This document shows positions 36,403 through 47,490 of a DNA stretch of 64,000 nt, in pieces. A program made the position numbers and the translations under genes. The notes beneath the pieces are model-generated. The model was not told where the DNA came from, did not search any database, and saw only the letters and a program-made list of their open reading frames with translations. How positions within the stretch are numbered: the first letter of the stretch is position 1; every line of letters begins with the position of its first letter. Source of the stretch: Trichoplax sp. H2 (Eukaryota > Placozoa > Uniplacotomia > Trichoplacea); the NCBI GenBank assembly GCA_003344405.1, contig NOWV01000114.1, forward strand, positions 124,001-188,000, read 5' to 3'.

Positions 36403-38401
36403 ATGATATTACGACTATCACAAGTTGTTGGATCGAAACAAAGATGTAACGAAATCCTCGGATATTTTGCTTACAACGGTAAAAATCTGGTCGTTTTCTT
36501 TCCGGGTGATATTCAGGTAATCAAAATTAAAATTGTTGCACGCCGCAATTTGATATTACCGATGCTGTAAAATGCGTATGAACAGTAAAATCGCACATTA
36601 AAGTTGATAAAAGTGATTGAATAACCCTAATTGTGAAATGCAACTTACTTACATACCACCTCTAGTCATTCCGGATTCATTTCTAAAATTACTTATTATC
36701 TTATCAGGGACTTTTATTGGATCAATTCCACCTGTCTAATCGAATTGATCCTGTTAGAAATTCTGATTTTATTATACGTACTGTACATACTTTATAAAGT
36801 AATAAGAAAATAGCCGTGGATTACTAAATATTTATCTATTATATTTGGTAAATTTAGTAATCCTTGAAATGGCCAAGCCTAAAATTAAGCGGGTCGATTC
36901 GATATGATGAAAACAAAATTAAAAATTTATTTTTAATTTATTTATGAAGTTACAAGTTATACTGCACTGACCAAAATCCGCATACATGCAGATAATAATT
37001 ATAACAGATAAAGTTATGTGTCTACTAGTACTCCATAATATTGATGAAAACCAAAGTTAGGCCATGGTATATTTGTATAAGTACGCGTAACGGAACATTG
37101 TAGCAAGTCCATGGTTGTAGACATACGCGATATAGAGATGATTTTCTATATCTTATTTTAGCCATAATATAATTACTTCAAATTAAGCCCGAACTGGTCC
37201 AAGCATAGTTCGTAAACAGATCTAACACATACAGACCATACATTTCTGATACGATTGGCTAGATACAATAATGTGATAATGAGCACTAATATTTACCACT
37301 ATTCTCGTACTATACACTCTACTACTAACACAATATTACAACAGCATTGCCTGTCGTACCTTTTGACATTTATTCTATTCGAATTATCGGCAGTGCATTT
37401 AGTTTTCAACTACAGTGCAATAAGATTTCAAATTACGATTTCTTTCATATAAATACTCTATGATTATTTTGAATTCGTTATTTATTCCACATAAGCGGAC
37501 AGTACACGTTTACTGCAGTAATACGGTAGATGTAAAAATATTATACGTACTAGGGCACTAATAAGTGTAATTAATTTTTGCTAGGATTTTTACGAAAATA
37601 TGATAAAGAATCAAATTAACAAGAAATATTCTCATTGGCATTATCATCATGTATTAGAAATTATTCAAAAAAAATTTGCTGACAGCCACATACTGATTAT
37701 CAAACCTTCAAGAATGCACGGACAAATGTATAGTTGCTACGATCATTTCCTCCACTGTGATGCTTATGGCAATCCTGATTATAACAAACCTAGTGATTAT
37801 GCGATTGACCATCTAGAGACAATAATATTAAATACGATAAAGGTAGTTGTAATGCTGACATTAACAAATTTACAAATATCCCTCTTGAACTCTGAGTTCA
37901 TATTAACAATCCTTTTTACACTCTTTGTATCAGGAAGTAAATAAAGACCTCCGCAGAAACGATTATGTAAAGTATGACTTGCCGACTGTCTTAATTGGCT
38001 TTAGTAAAGGATGTGTAGTTCTGAATCAATTAATCCTTGAATTATCCAATCGAAAAAAATGTATATCTGAAAATGCTTGCGATACGAATATAAATTTGTT
38101 TAAACGCATAGCAGGGATTCATTGGCTAGATGGAGGACACAGCGGAGAGAACGGGACATGGCTGACTAATGAAGGGGTTATAAATGATTTAGTATCAAAC
38201 GTCCCGTTAGTATGTTGCCATGTGACACCTTATCAGATGATGGATGGAACTAGGCCTTGGGTATATTTAGAATATGAGCGCTTTGTACAGCTATTAAATA
38301 AATCTGGTGGTAACATAAAGACCTATAACTACTTCATGGATAAACCTCGTTCAATAGACTATCATTTTAACCTATTGGAAGCATTCTTAAATAACATTTA
38401 A
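36403..38401 (+). CDS. C2orf69: C2orf69-like alpha/beta-hydrolase-fold protein
   Basis: Three exons, all phase 0: 36403-36516, 37585-37842, 37934-38401, giving 279 residues; the human protein is longer at the N-terminus. Family blocks: LVVFFPGDIQ (human VxYFPGDVQ), HILIIKPSRMHGQMYSCYDH, PTVLIGFSKGCVVLNQLILE, HWLDGGHSGENGTWLT, VCCHVTPYQMMDG. GFSKG has the GxSxG nucleophile-elbow form of serine hydrolases. The human protein is linked to mitochondria and to an early-onset autoinflammatory and neurological disease; its reaction is not established to my knowledge. The first ATG after an in-frame stop (TAG, 36352-36354) sets this start. No clear targeting peptide is visible, so an upstream exon is possible. 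Confidence 0.88.
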
Positions 38402-39303
38402 ATATGTAAATACAAAAGTTATATATGTATGTTGCGGCGATCGTTTGAGATTGGTCTGAATATAGTATTCTCCTAAGGAATACTGTAAAATTGAATAATG
38501 CTACCAATATCTCACCTCTGCCGCCGTTTCTCATTCTTTCATGAATTTCGGAAAATCTATCTAGGCTTTACTTACCTTTATGTAATATATTTTTAACATT
38601 AATATCGAAAATACACCCTACGACGTTTCAGATCCTACCCAGAGATTTTTGATAGCTTTTTTAAGTTGATCATAAATATTCTCTAATTACAAATTATTTT
38701 AACGGAAATTCATACTGTATGTCTCGGTAATCTCTATCCAAAAGAAGTTATTCTATAGACATTGTGAATCCTCGATGGAGCAAGTCAAAATTTCTGAATA
38801 GATTAAATATGAAAACGAAAGCTTCACGAGTAAAATATTGTTTTACTGTTAGTACGAATAACCCTTAACAATCATCATATTCCCCAACTATCATTAATAT
38901 GTAATGATCAATGCCAGCTAAGTAACAATTACCGATGTATGTAATTTGGACATCGTATGTCTTTCATTCTTTTACTACAAAAGGTTTATCGTCACTTGTG
39001 ATTTTAAAATTAATATAATTAATGAGATATCAGACCATCTATCCTACGGCTTATTCCAAAGAATTACTGGTATACTCAACTGAAACAATTCCAATAAGAA
39101 ATCTACAACCTACGATGAAAAAGTCACGAAGCAACAGATGATAAATTGTAGTAAAAGTACTGTACTGTACAGTATTGTAGTGCTGTACCGTACATTTGTA
39201 CAGCATACAGTACTTGGTATAAAGTTAAAGGTGCGTTCACACGATGAACTTTTTTAATTACTGAACCTCTGACAGGTCTATCAAATGGTAATACTGTACT
39301 ATC

Positions 39304-39360
39304 TGTTAAATGAGCACATTATCGTAAACCGTCAGCAAAGCGACGGGAGTTTGCACTAGT
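39304..39360 (+). repeat. Dispersed 57-bp element, copy 2
   Basis: Identical to the copy at 57811-57867 and one base different from that at 3069-3125. Upstream leader TTACTGAACCTCTGACAG and AAATGGTAATACT are also shared with copy 3. Confidence 0.88.
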
Positions 39361-40461
39361 AATAATAAAATTATCATTTTCTAGTGTGTACGGATACTAC
39401 GTAAATACGAAAATACGTGACATAGAATAGTGCTTACATACTCATTTTAGTTTAGGCATGCCGAAGACTAGTCACCAACAACTAATAAATTACAACTTTT
39501 AGAAGCACTAGCTCCCCCAGGTGCTATGCTACCTGTTAACGCGATTTTGTACAGTGGTGGTATCTGCATGTGAGAACTAAATATTACACATACACATTTT
39601 ACGTTATCACTTAGGCTAGCTCATATACTGTACAGTACAGCCTCTACCAGGTTCAGACTCAGTGCAGAAAGGACACAATGATAATTAATTATACTGAACT
39701 AGCACGTAATTTCTATAATTACTGTATGAAAGAGTTTTAAAAACGGGTAAATTTGTAGAAGCTTCATACCAGAGCCTGGCACGCGCTATTAAAGGTATTA
39801 CTTTTGTCATATATCTGAATCTTAAACTTGGTTAATGTTAGTATAGTAAGATAGTAACTGTACAGTACTGTACTGTAGATATTGTTAAACGATGATATGT
39901 ATGGAATGATAACGATATCTAATGGTTTATCATATGATTAGGTATTGGTGTTATGCGCAAGCGTGAAATAGCTATGCGGAAATTGTGTATCGTACAGTAT
40001 GCGTATGATATACTGTACAGTATAGCTCTATTAGAATGAAGACTGCGGGATTTTTGCGGTAACTACAGAAGTAATGCAGAATAAAGTTAGCTTGTAGCTT
40101 AGCAAAAGAAGCACGTGTATTTCTTTGAGTTCGGACCGGTTCCTCAACGAAAATACACAACGACTTTTACATACATGATCAAGGAAGAATTCGTTAACAC
40201 CTTATTTTTATACCTTTATAACCATATGACATTTTAAAACATGCTTTCGTTTTATTTAACTATCGAATTAATTATAATATATTATAATACAATTCTACTC
40301 TCAGATCAAAATAAACATTTATGATGTTATATCATCCGGTCACCAATGTGACTCACCATAGCTCTCTGCCTAATGCTACTCTAACTTTAAAATCTATGGT
40401 TAAAAGTGATAAAACCGCTGCTCGCACTCTTACGTTTCGAAAACTAACCAGGTAGCACTTA

Positions 40462-40662
40462 CCGGTGCGTCTTGCATTCGCGATGGCTATTAATAAGTTT
40501 TAAAGTCAAACCCTAGAAAATGGCCTATATCTACCGACTGATCTTTTTTCACATGGTCGACTGTATGTCGCTCTCTCTAGAATAAATACTCGACCTAACG
40601 AAATTGTTGCATTGAGCCACAAGTATACAAAGATCGTATTTCCAGAAATATTTCAGAAATAG
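40462..40662 (+). mobile_element. Remnant of Helitron/Pif1-type helicase (C-terminal end)
   Basis: One frame reads PVRLAFAMAINKF, then an in-frame stop, then SQTLENGLYLP, LFSHGRLYVALSRINTRP and on to TAG at 40660. This matches the typical end of Pif1-family helicases carried by Helitrons (PVRLAFAMTINKSQGQTL...YLPxPVFSHGQLYVALSRV). In place of the family's Ser-Gln stand TTT and TAA, consistent with C-to-T decay. Isolated and non-functional; frames further upstream (from about 40370) are also broken. Confidence 0.8.
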
Positions 40663-41816
40663 CTGACTTACTCATTCTTAATTAATAAATATTTCCATAA
40701 ATATTTTAACTGTCTGAAGTCGAATTGTGAATGTAGTGAGCTGGCTCAACTATTATTAATTAATTAAGACAATATCCGTATTCAGTGACAATATTATTAT
40801 TTTTAATGTGCATATGTGACATGCACGTTTCAGAATATACTAAAAAGTACAAGTATAGTAAGCGAGTATTACGAATGAGGGATCTGCTAGTTACAATTAC
40901 AATTATAGCAATATTTTATTGAAACTGGATATCCTGTACACATATACTGTATGTTTTCGATACAAGAACAGCATAATTACACTCATTCAGTTTGTTAACA
41001 TAGGATACACTAGGCTATAAAAATTCTACTATATCTATACTAAATTCTTTACAGCGATGACTGCGCATTTCTTCAGTTCTCTATCTATATTTTGTCTTCG
41101 TTTGTGATAACCAACATTGAAGCCCAGATTTAGAAAAGTTTAAGTGATCTGGACTTATCTCAAAAGTACGATACGTAAATCTCAATATACTAAACTTATC
41201 ATATCACATAAAATCTACATCTACAGTACTATATCTCTGAATTATGAGCATGCACAGATACAACAGAAAGTAAAACTTTACGTCATCTACCATTGCCAAA
41301 ATAGTATATTATTCCGGAGTCATCACATATTCTAATAAGCAGTAGCCATATAAACTACTTACAATTACAGTTGACAACTAGTCATCCTAATAGCTTCTCA
41401 ACTTTATCCGATCTCCGAATAATCTCTTCAATAATCATAGATATCGCTTATTACTTATCGATTACATTGTTTGACATTCATGATTTCCTCTATAGAATTC
41501 AAATTTAATAATTCTAACTATACCATGTATTGTCTAATAGATCACACGATAAAAACTCGGACTTGATATAAGAACTTTCGCAACAATCAATCTATTGCAT
41601 CATTTTGACAGTCGTTAAGTCAATTAAATATAATATAGTTAATGCAATTCTAAGCCAATCTCTTAAATAGTAATTATCTCAACTAGTTTACAAGAGTATT
41701 TCCGGACATAGATTGCTAATTAAGTACAAACATATAGAAACTCTGAATAATTAATAAATACTAGCGGATCATGATCTTATTACATTTCGAAAGAAATGCG
41801 GTATGCCTTTCCAATA

Positions 41817-42593
41817 TTATCCTTTAATACAATCAAAACAGAAGGCTCTTTCTTCTTTTAAACCGTAGCTATACGTAGATGATAAAAAAATAGCACGCAC
41901 ACTTTAGGACAGTACTATGCATAGTATTGTACAAATAGTTATTAATCCAGTGATTTATACTGCAGTACTGTACTGTAGGACAAAGGACAATCGTGCTGTA
42001 CTTACTCTAAGATTGAGCATAAGAAACAGCTATAACTGCTACACACAACGCATCGCCTGTAACACCGATCACAGATCGAACGATCGCAGAACTTGCATTT
42101 TTTGTACAACTGCTTGTCCGTTAGTACTACCTTACCACACGAGGGACACTCTCTCAATTTATTAGCCTTTCCCTGGTCACCATTTAGGCTACCTGAATTT
42201 TCTACGTTGGCAGATCGATATAGTATATTTCTTGTTCTTTCTGATAGCAATAGTGTAATAAAACATTATAAATGGCTGTCTATGCGTTGCTAATACGTAC
42301 GAAACACAAAATTAATAATTAATCAAACGTTAGCGTACTGTAATTACAATAATATACGGCGTAGTAGCCGTAGCCATCACTACAATATTCTGTACTGTAT
42401 AATATACGTACTGTACTTTGCAGTCGATACAGAAGTGCAAATCAAATCAAATGCACATACAAGTTACAACTACACCCTCACCGTAAACTTTGGCAAGATC
42501 AGCTTGATTTGTTCTTTCTGATAAGTGCGTTTTCAGTTGAAGGGGAGAATAAAAAAAAGAATCACCGTAAACACTATCTATCCCTCTCTTCAT
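41817..42593 (-). CDS. SIVA1: SIVA-like Cys-rich zinc protein
   Basis: Three minus-strand exons close in phase: 42593-42482, 42240-42006, 41868-41817, giving 132 residues (human SIVA1 is 175). The N-terminus MKRGIDSV...SPLQLKTHLSER matches the SIVA start (MPKR...PLQLKVRVSQ). ERTRNILYRSAN follows the family's F-E-K-T-(K/R)-x-L-L-F helix. The C-terminal Cys-rich domain reads CPSCGK, then KKCKFCDRSICDRC, CVVCSSYSCFLCSILD and AFCFDC, a zinc-binding pattern like SIVA's repeated CxxC. In vertebrates SIVA binds TNF-family receptors (CD27) and promotes apoptosis; that role is not shown here. Divergent from the CCHC gene across a pentamer array. Confidence 0.87.
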
Positions 42594-43218
42594 TATTATC
42601 AACTGCAAAAGGAAATAGAATAGAAAATAGAATAAACTTGCAGTCCAGTGTACAGTACTGTACTGTACTGTACACTGAGTGTACAGTACAGCATATTGTA
42701 CTGTATTGTACAGTACTATTGTAATCCGTTTTCTTCTTCAATACTGTACTGTACAGTAGACCATAGCTGACAGGGGGGTAAGCAATGACTCAAACAACTT
42801 TTGCCATTCTCGTACAGTATGGCCTACTGTACTGTACAGTACTGTACAGTACAGTAAATTAGTATAGTGTACTGTATTACTGTACTGTACAGTACTGTGC
42901 ACTTGTGCAGTCATTTAAGGAATGTAATCTATTGATCTGTACTGTACTGTACTGAACTGTAATCGTACCTTACCAATCAATTTTCTAGAGAATTTAAGAC
43001 GACCTTCACACTACGAGTAAAACCAAACTTTCTTCTCTTTTATGGTATAAAGGATTTCGTAACTAAGTGATATGAACCTGGTATAAACTGAACTGAACTG
43101 ATACTTCATTTGCTAGACGGAAGATTCTTGTACGAAGCCTTCCTTCCCATTACCTGTATATTTTAACGGCTCATGATACTATTGTACTGTACTGTACAGT
43201 ATTGTACTGTATATTGCA
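42594..43218. promoter_or_regulatory. Divergent SIVA/CCHC-gene 5' region with pentamer array
   Basis: 625 bp between start codons. TACTG/TACAG strings at about 42648-42720, 42740-42760, 42822-42905, 42938-42962 and 43182-43213; the last ends six bases before the + strand ATG. A few more occur in SIVA intron 1 (about 42390-42420). Confidence 0.8.
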
Positions 43219-44517
43219 ATGGCATTACATAAACAGAAGGCATATATGTATGCGAAGGAATTTAATCTACGCTCAATTCGAGACAATTTACAGGCTTACA
43301 ATCTAGTAACTAGACAATTTGATCAACGTGATATAGAAAGCAACGTAAATATTCACAGATTGGACAAAGGAAAGGTTTACGGATCACTGATAACAATGCA
43401 AAGGCATCCTCTAATGGATACCAAAGAATCGACACCAACAGTGAAGAGAAAACAACGCAGAAGAAAAAGGCGAAAAAAAAATAGTGGTACTAAGACTGTT
43501 ACGAATTCCGATAACACTGGCATGAAGCCTGTAGGGTCTACTGAAAGCCATGTTAAGAATCACAAGGAGCACCTTAAATTACCAGATATATTTCGAAGCG
43601 GTACGACTGCAATTGAAATGGAGTCTGAAAATTTTGCGAAAGTTACTCCTAACGATGATACTGAAATAAGATCAAGTTACTTTGGTTTAGTCTCGTACAG
43701 TTCCAGTAGCAATGAAGCATCTGATGCTTGTGAAAGCTGCAACAATTTCAGTAATGATCGAATTGCGAGCGTGTGCCGTCCAAAGTCCGAGATAAGAACC
43801 TCGGGTAAAACAGAAACTTCCAGTGAAACAGAAGAATATGACTTCACTAATAATAACTGGAGAAAAAGTCACAGTAATTTATCTAGTTTTAAATGTTGGA
43901 AATGTAAACGTATCGGTCACTTAGCTAATGATTGTACAGTAACTCCTAATATCGATAGATCTTTACCTTTAGCCTCTAATAATAATAGTTATCAACGAGG
44001 AATTAATACATTTAATAAGCGACACGCTTCATCTAAATTAATCCACCTTTACCGTAAATGTCGAAAAATTAGAAAGCTTAAAGATCCATCATGTATACGA
44101 TGCGGTACAGATACAAATGTTGCACTTTGCCTTGATTGCGATACCATGTTCTGCGATGGAAATGGTCATTTAGTTGATCATCTCTTGGAACATCCAGATC
44201 ATAATAAGTTATTCTCCTTTAAGCTTCGTCGCTTAATAAAGTGTTGTAAACCAACATGCGATATTATTGATATTTACAAACTCCGAAAATGCTCGATTTG
44301 CTTAGATAAATTCTCCTCTAGACATTACAGTATGATAAATGCCCTTTGGTCTCAAACAGGAATAAGAAATATGCCGAACGCTGTCTGCTGTGAGGATCAT
44401 TTTGAATGGCATCGAATGAATTGTGGAACGATTAGCGAAGAAATGTTTGCAGATCAAGAATTACTAGAAAAGAAGAAATCAAGCGGAAACGGTTTTGTTA
44501 GCGAATTTTTTTTTTAA
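43219..44517 (+). CDS. CCHC zinc-knuckle protein with UPF1-CH-like Cys/His region
   Basis: Intronless, 432 residues, start at the first ATG after the pentamer array. N-terminal ~65 residues are of unknown family, followed by a basic patch (KRKQRRRKRRKKN) and a Ser/Thr-rich stretch. A zinc knuckle CWKCKRIGHLANDC (CX2CX4HX4C) lies near residue 230. A Cys/His-rich region follows: CIRCGTDTNVALCLDCDTMF, then CDGNGHLVDHLLEHPDH, CCKPTC, CSICLDKF, CCEDHFEWHRMNC. The spacing CxxCG...CxxCxxxFCxxxG...HxxxH resembles the CH domain of the NMD helicase UPF1, but there is no helicase core. RNA binding is likely by motif. I do not recognise a named orthologue; a B-box or UBP-type finger is the alternative reading. 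Confidence 0.75.
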   Translation: MALHKQKAYMYAKEFNLRSIRDNLQAYNLVTRQFDQRDIESNVNIHRLDKGKVYGSLITMQRHPLMDTKESTPTVKRKQRRRKRRKKNSGTKTVTNSDNTGMKPVGSTESHVKNHKEHLKLPDIFRSGTTAIEMESENFAKVTPNDDTEIRSSYFGLVSYSSSSNEASDACESCNNFSNDRIASVCRPKSEIRTSGKTETSSETEEYDFTNNNWRKSHSNLSSFKCWKCKRIGHLANDCTVTPNIDRSLPLASNNNSYQRGINTFNKRHASSKLIHLYRKCRKIRKLKDPSCIRCGTDTNVALCLDCDTMFCDGNGHLVDHLLEHPDHNKLFSFKLRRLIKCCKPTCDIIDIYKLRKCSICLDKFSSRHYSMINALWSQTGIRNMPNAVCCEDHFEWHRMNCGTISEEMFADQELLEKKKSSGNGFVSEFFF

Positions 44518-46533
44518 TTCGTAACTTAACTATGACAATATCTCAAGCATTTTTAAGTTACAGATAGCGATGCTTCTGTCGCCGTCGCGGTGAATATAGT
44601 ATTAATATTTTACGGTCTTAAAGTCATTAATAAACTAATATTGACAATGTAAGGGTAATGAGCTGAGCATTCTGTAACGGATGATTGTAAACATAAAATC
44701 AGGTAATGTTTAATTAATTTTCTGGAAGTGTTGTACCATACGGACTACTTAAAAGTCCCTGATTATGCTCTACATCTGAAAGGAGGCTACGAAAGTATAG
44801 CATTGAAGTAATGTATTTAAATTTTATTATTTCGCTTCTCTAACGGTATTTTAAAACGGAGAAATGGACAAATAGTAATTACCAAAAACATTTCATCTTT
44901 GATATGCTTGATCTCAGCTCTAAAAAATAAACTTTTTCGCGTGACATCCACTTTTACATATCACAACAATATTCGCAGTAAAGACTTGACCAGATACAGT
45001 AGTGTTAAAACTTAAAATGTAATGCATTGTTAACCTACTGAGAAAATTTTTTGCTAAAATACTTTTAGATGTTTGAGTAGACAACCATCCGAATACACTA
45101 TTAGCTAGACACACTAGATAGTGCAGTCATGCTGTAGTCGTATGAGAAATTAATAGTTAACTTGACTGAATTGAAATTGTGATCAGTGACTTCTGAGTGA
45201 CTTCGAGATTACTGCACTCCGGGTAGTTTTGACTACCTTTGAGCGCGTATCTGACTGCAGAGAGAAAGCAGAAGTAAAAGTAAATGAATTAATAGCAAAC
45301 TAGCTTCGTAGTATCCGTTGTAAAACGAATACAGTTAAATTTTATTTTATAGTCCACTAAGATCCAATTGCCAAACTTAATATCGTGCCCTAAGAGGGCG
45401 AAATTATTAATTTTTATTATTATTTTAAATTGCCTTAGTCTCTCAGTATATGATTGAGTACAATATCAACTATAATTATTACAAGAATAAGAAATTTCAT
45501 TCGCATGGTATGATGTGTGGGTTAACGTAAGGTACAGTCGTAGTAGGTATTATATTAACTTAAACCACTAAAATTCTAGGGCTGGATGAATTAGTAAAGT
45601 ACGAATGACGTTAACGTTTATGTTAACCCATGATGATCAGTCGATATAATATTCCTAGTCGGAAATCAGCTTGGTGTACTGTAGATGTGGAGTAAGAAAA
45701 TGGCGTTCGAATAACCATAAATACGCGTCAAAAAATTTTCTACAGATGACCGTACGGTGCATTATCTTGTAGGCATTATGCATTAGTTCATGTCACTATA
45801 TTTACAGTACATTATACAGCATTATATTATAATTATCCAAAAATGATTATCAAAGCAGTTTGGAAAATATAATAACGTTTAACGGAAATACCGTAACTTG
45901 TATCGATGGTTTATTTCAACCTTAATATCTGCTACTACAATTTTCATCTTCGTGCAGTTGATATACCGTGAAGATACCTTTACAGTTAGTTTTAAACGAC
46001 GAATTGGCGAAGAGACGAACCGCTGGTACGTTGCGTTTCCCTTTTAAAGCTGTACCCATTCCATACAGTGCAATCATGATATAGCCTCATTCCAGTGTAT
46101 TACCGTAATCTATGTTATAACAAATCTTTTAGTATACAGTACAGTACATTAACGCATTACTCACATTAGACTATACGACTACTCTGCGTGTGCTTTATGG
46201 AATCATCACATCGACTTTAGTACTTTTTAAATACTGTACGCGTGTGCACTCACGTTATATGTACTGTATGCATGTTGGCACCAAAGATAAACTAAAAAGC
46301 TGCTTCTGTTCATATAACCTTACTAATACTTACGATTCTTTAAAATTTTGATACTGTTTTTCAAAGATCCTGAGTATGAGAGATATTACTGTCAAAAGCT
46401 AAGCAAATGTTTTCGCATCCCGTCTACACTTCGGATCTGCCACAATACAAGATAGATCTCACTATTTAACAAACAATTAAATACACCAAAAATTACTAAC
46501 AGTTGTAACGGCAATAGTGTAAAATGTGACTAG
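44518..46533. other. Intergenic stretch before the glycosyltransferase remnant
   Basis: 2 kb of AT-rich sequence. About 45983-46069 a frame reads AKRRTAGTLRFPFKAVPIPY, which could be a decayed upstream exon of the GM2-synthase-like gene (FPxK...P). Nothing else was recognised. Confidence 0.35.
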
Positions 46534-47490
46534 GTCAGAAAATCATGTGGTAACATAGAAAACTGTATTACAATAGTGGTTAAAACATTTGGTCGTGCCC
46601 ACCTGGTCATTCGTCTAATTAAGTCCGTACGTAACACCTATTTATCCGCCTCTGTGATAATTGTAGATGATGCTTTATTTGTTTATAATATGAACTCTAT
46701 CAAGAAAATCAAATATGACTCTATAAAGAATGCCAGTAGCGTTTTATATCTGGGGATGAAGTACAACTCTGGTGCTAGTGCAGGACTCAATCCTGGATCA
46801 TCCTTCGTTAATCCTCCTTACATTCTACTCGTTGATGATGACTTCTATTTCCACGAAGATACAAATTTGGAATATGTAACTTATAGTACCCACAAGCGTA
46901 TAATTCGATACGGTTTATAAGCACCGTATATTTTGCGTAAAAGATATTTGTTGCCTATTGGATTTAATGATGCCTCAAATTCTTACAATTTCTTATACCT
47001 CACCTATACTAATTTATAATAATTTGCAGCTTTTATCGGTACTAGAAGATACTGATATTGATAAATAGTTGGGGAAAACTTAAACATAGTGAGGATTTTT
47101 CCGGCTTACTAATTATCAGTACAAAACCCTTGGGTAAAACACAACTAGTCATACATACATCTAAATTTTACAATATCTCCATACCGCGGTACCTTGACTG
47201 CAAAATGTGCGACATTGTCCAAAATTTTTTCCTTGCCAAAACGGATAGAGTGCGAAAAGCAAGTGGTTGGAACCCCGCCTTAAAAAGCTTTTGAACACGA
47301 AGATTTTTTCATACAGATGAAGCTGTCTTGTTTAAAAGTAGCTATTTGTCCCACTGTTACAGCATATCACGGACCTGAGGCCCATTCCTGGATTGGATAT
47401 CGAGAAAAACGGGATCAAGCCTTCCAAATTTCTGTCCGGTATCGGATTAAATACGGTATAAACGATTACGTACTCTGTGAGACTCTGTGA
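46534..47490 (+). pseudogene. B4GALNT1 (GM2 synthase)-like glycosyltransferase, frameshifted
   Basis: Similar to the GT2-fold catalytic domain of beta-1,4-N-acetylgalactosaminyltransferases. Piece 1 (46534-46875): CITIVVKTFGRAHLVIRLIK, SVIIVDDA, YNSGASAGLN, PPYILLVDDDFYFHEDTNLE, with the metal-binding DDD kept. After a plausible intron, piece 2 begins at 47030 (LLSVLEDTDID) and hits TAG at 47066. The homology continues in a second frame (GKLKHSEDFSGLL, CDIVQNFFLAKTDRVRKASG) to TGA at 47292, then in a third frame (EHEDFFIQMKLSCLKVAICP, TAYHGPE) to a stop at 47490. At least two frame changes inside continuous homology, near 47063-47074 (probably a 2-bp gain and 1-bp loss) and at the TTTT run 47289-47292, indicate a pseudogene or local assembly errors. 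The N-terminal membrane anchor is not seen. Confidence 0.75.

Larger units (their letters stand above)
38402..41816. other. 3.4-kb convergent C2orf69/SIVA spacer with repeat and TE debris
   Basis: Largest gene-poor stretch apart from long introns. It contains a small pentamer cluster (39159-39212), dispersed 57-bp element copy 2 (39304-39360), a few TACTG/TACAG runs at about 39626-39640 and 39857-39875, two short exon-like pieces (39503-39569, 39759-39794) and the helicase remnant at 40462-40662. No complete gene was recognised. Confidence 0.45.
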
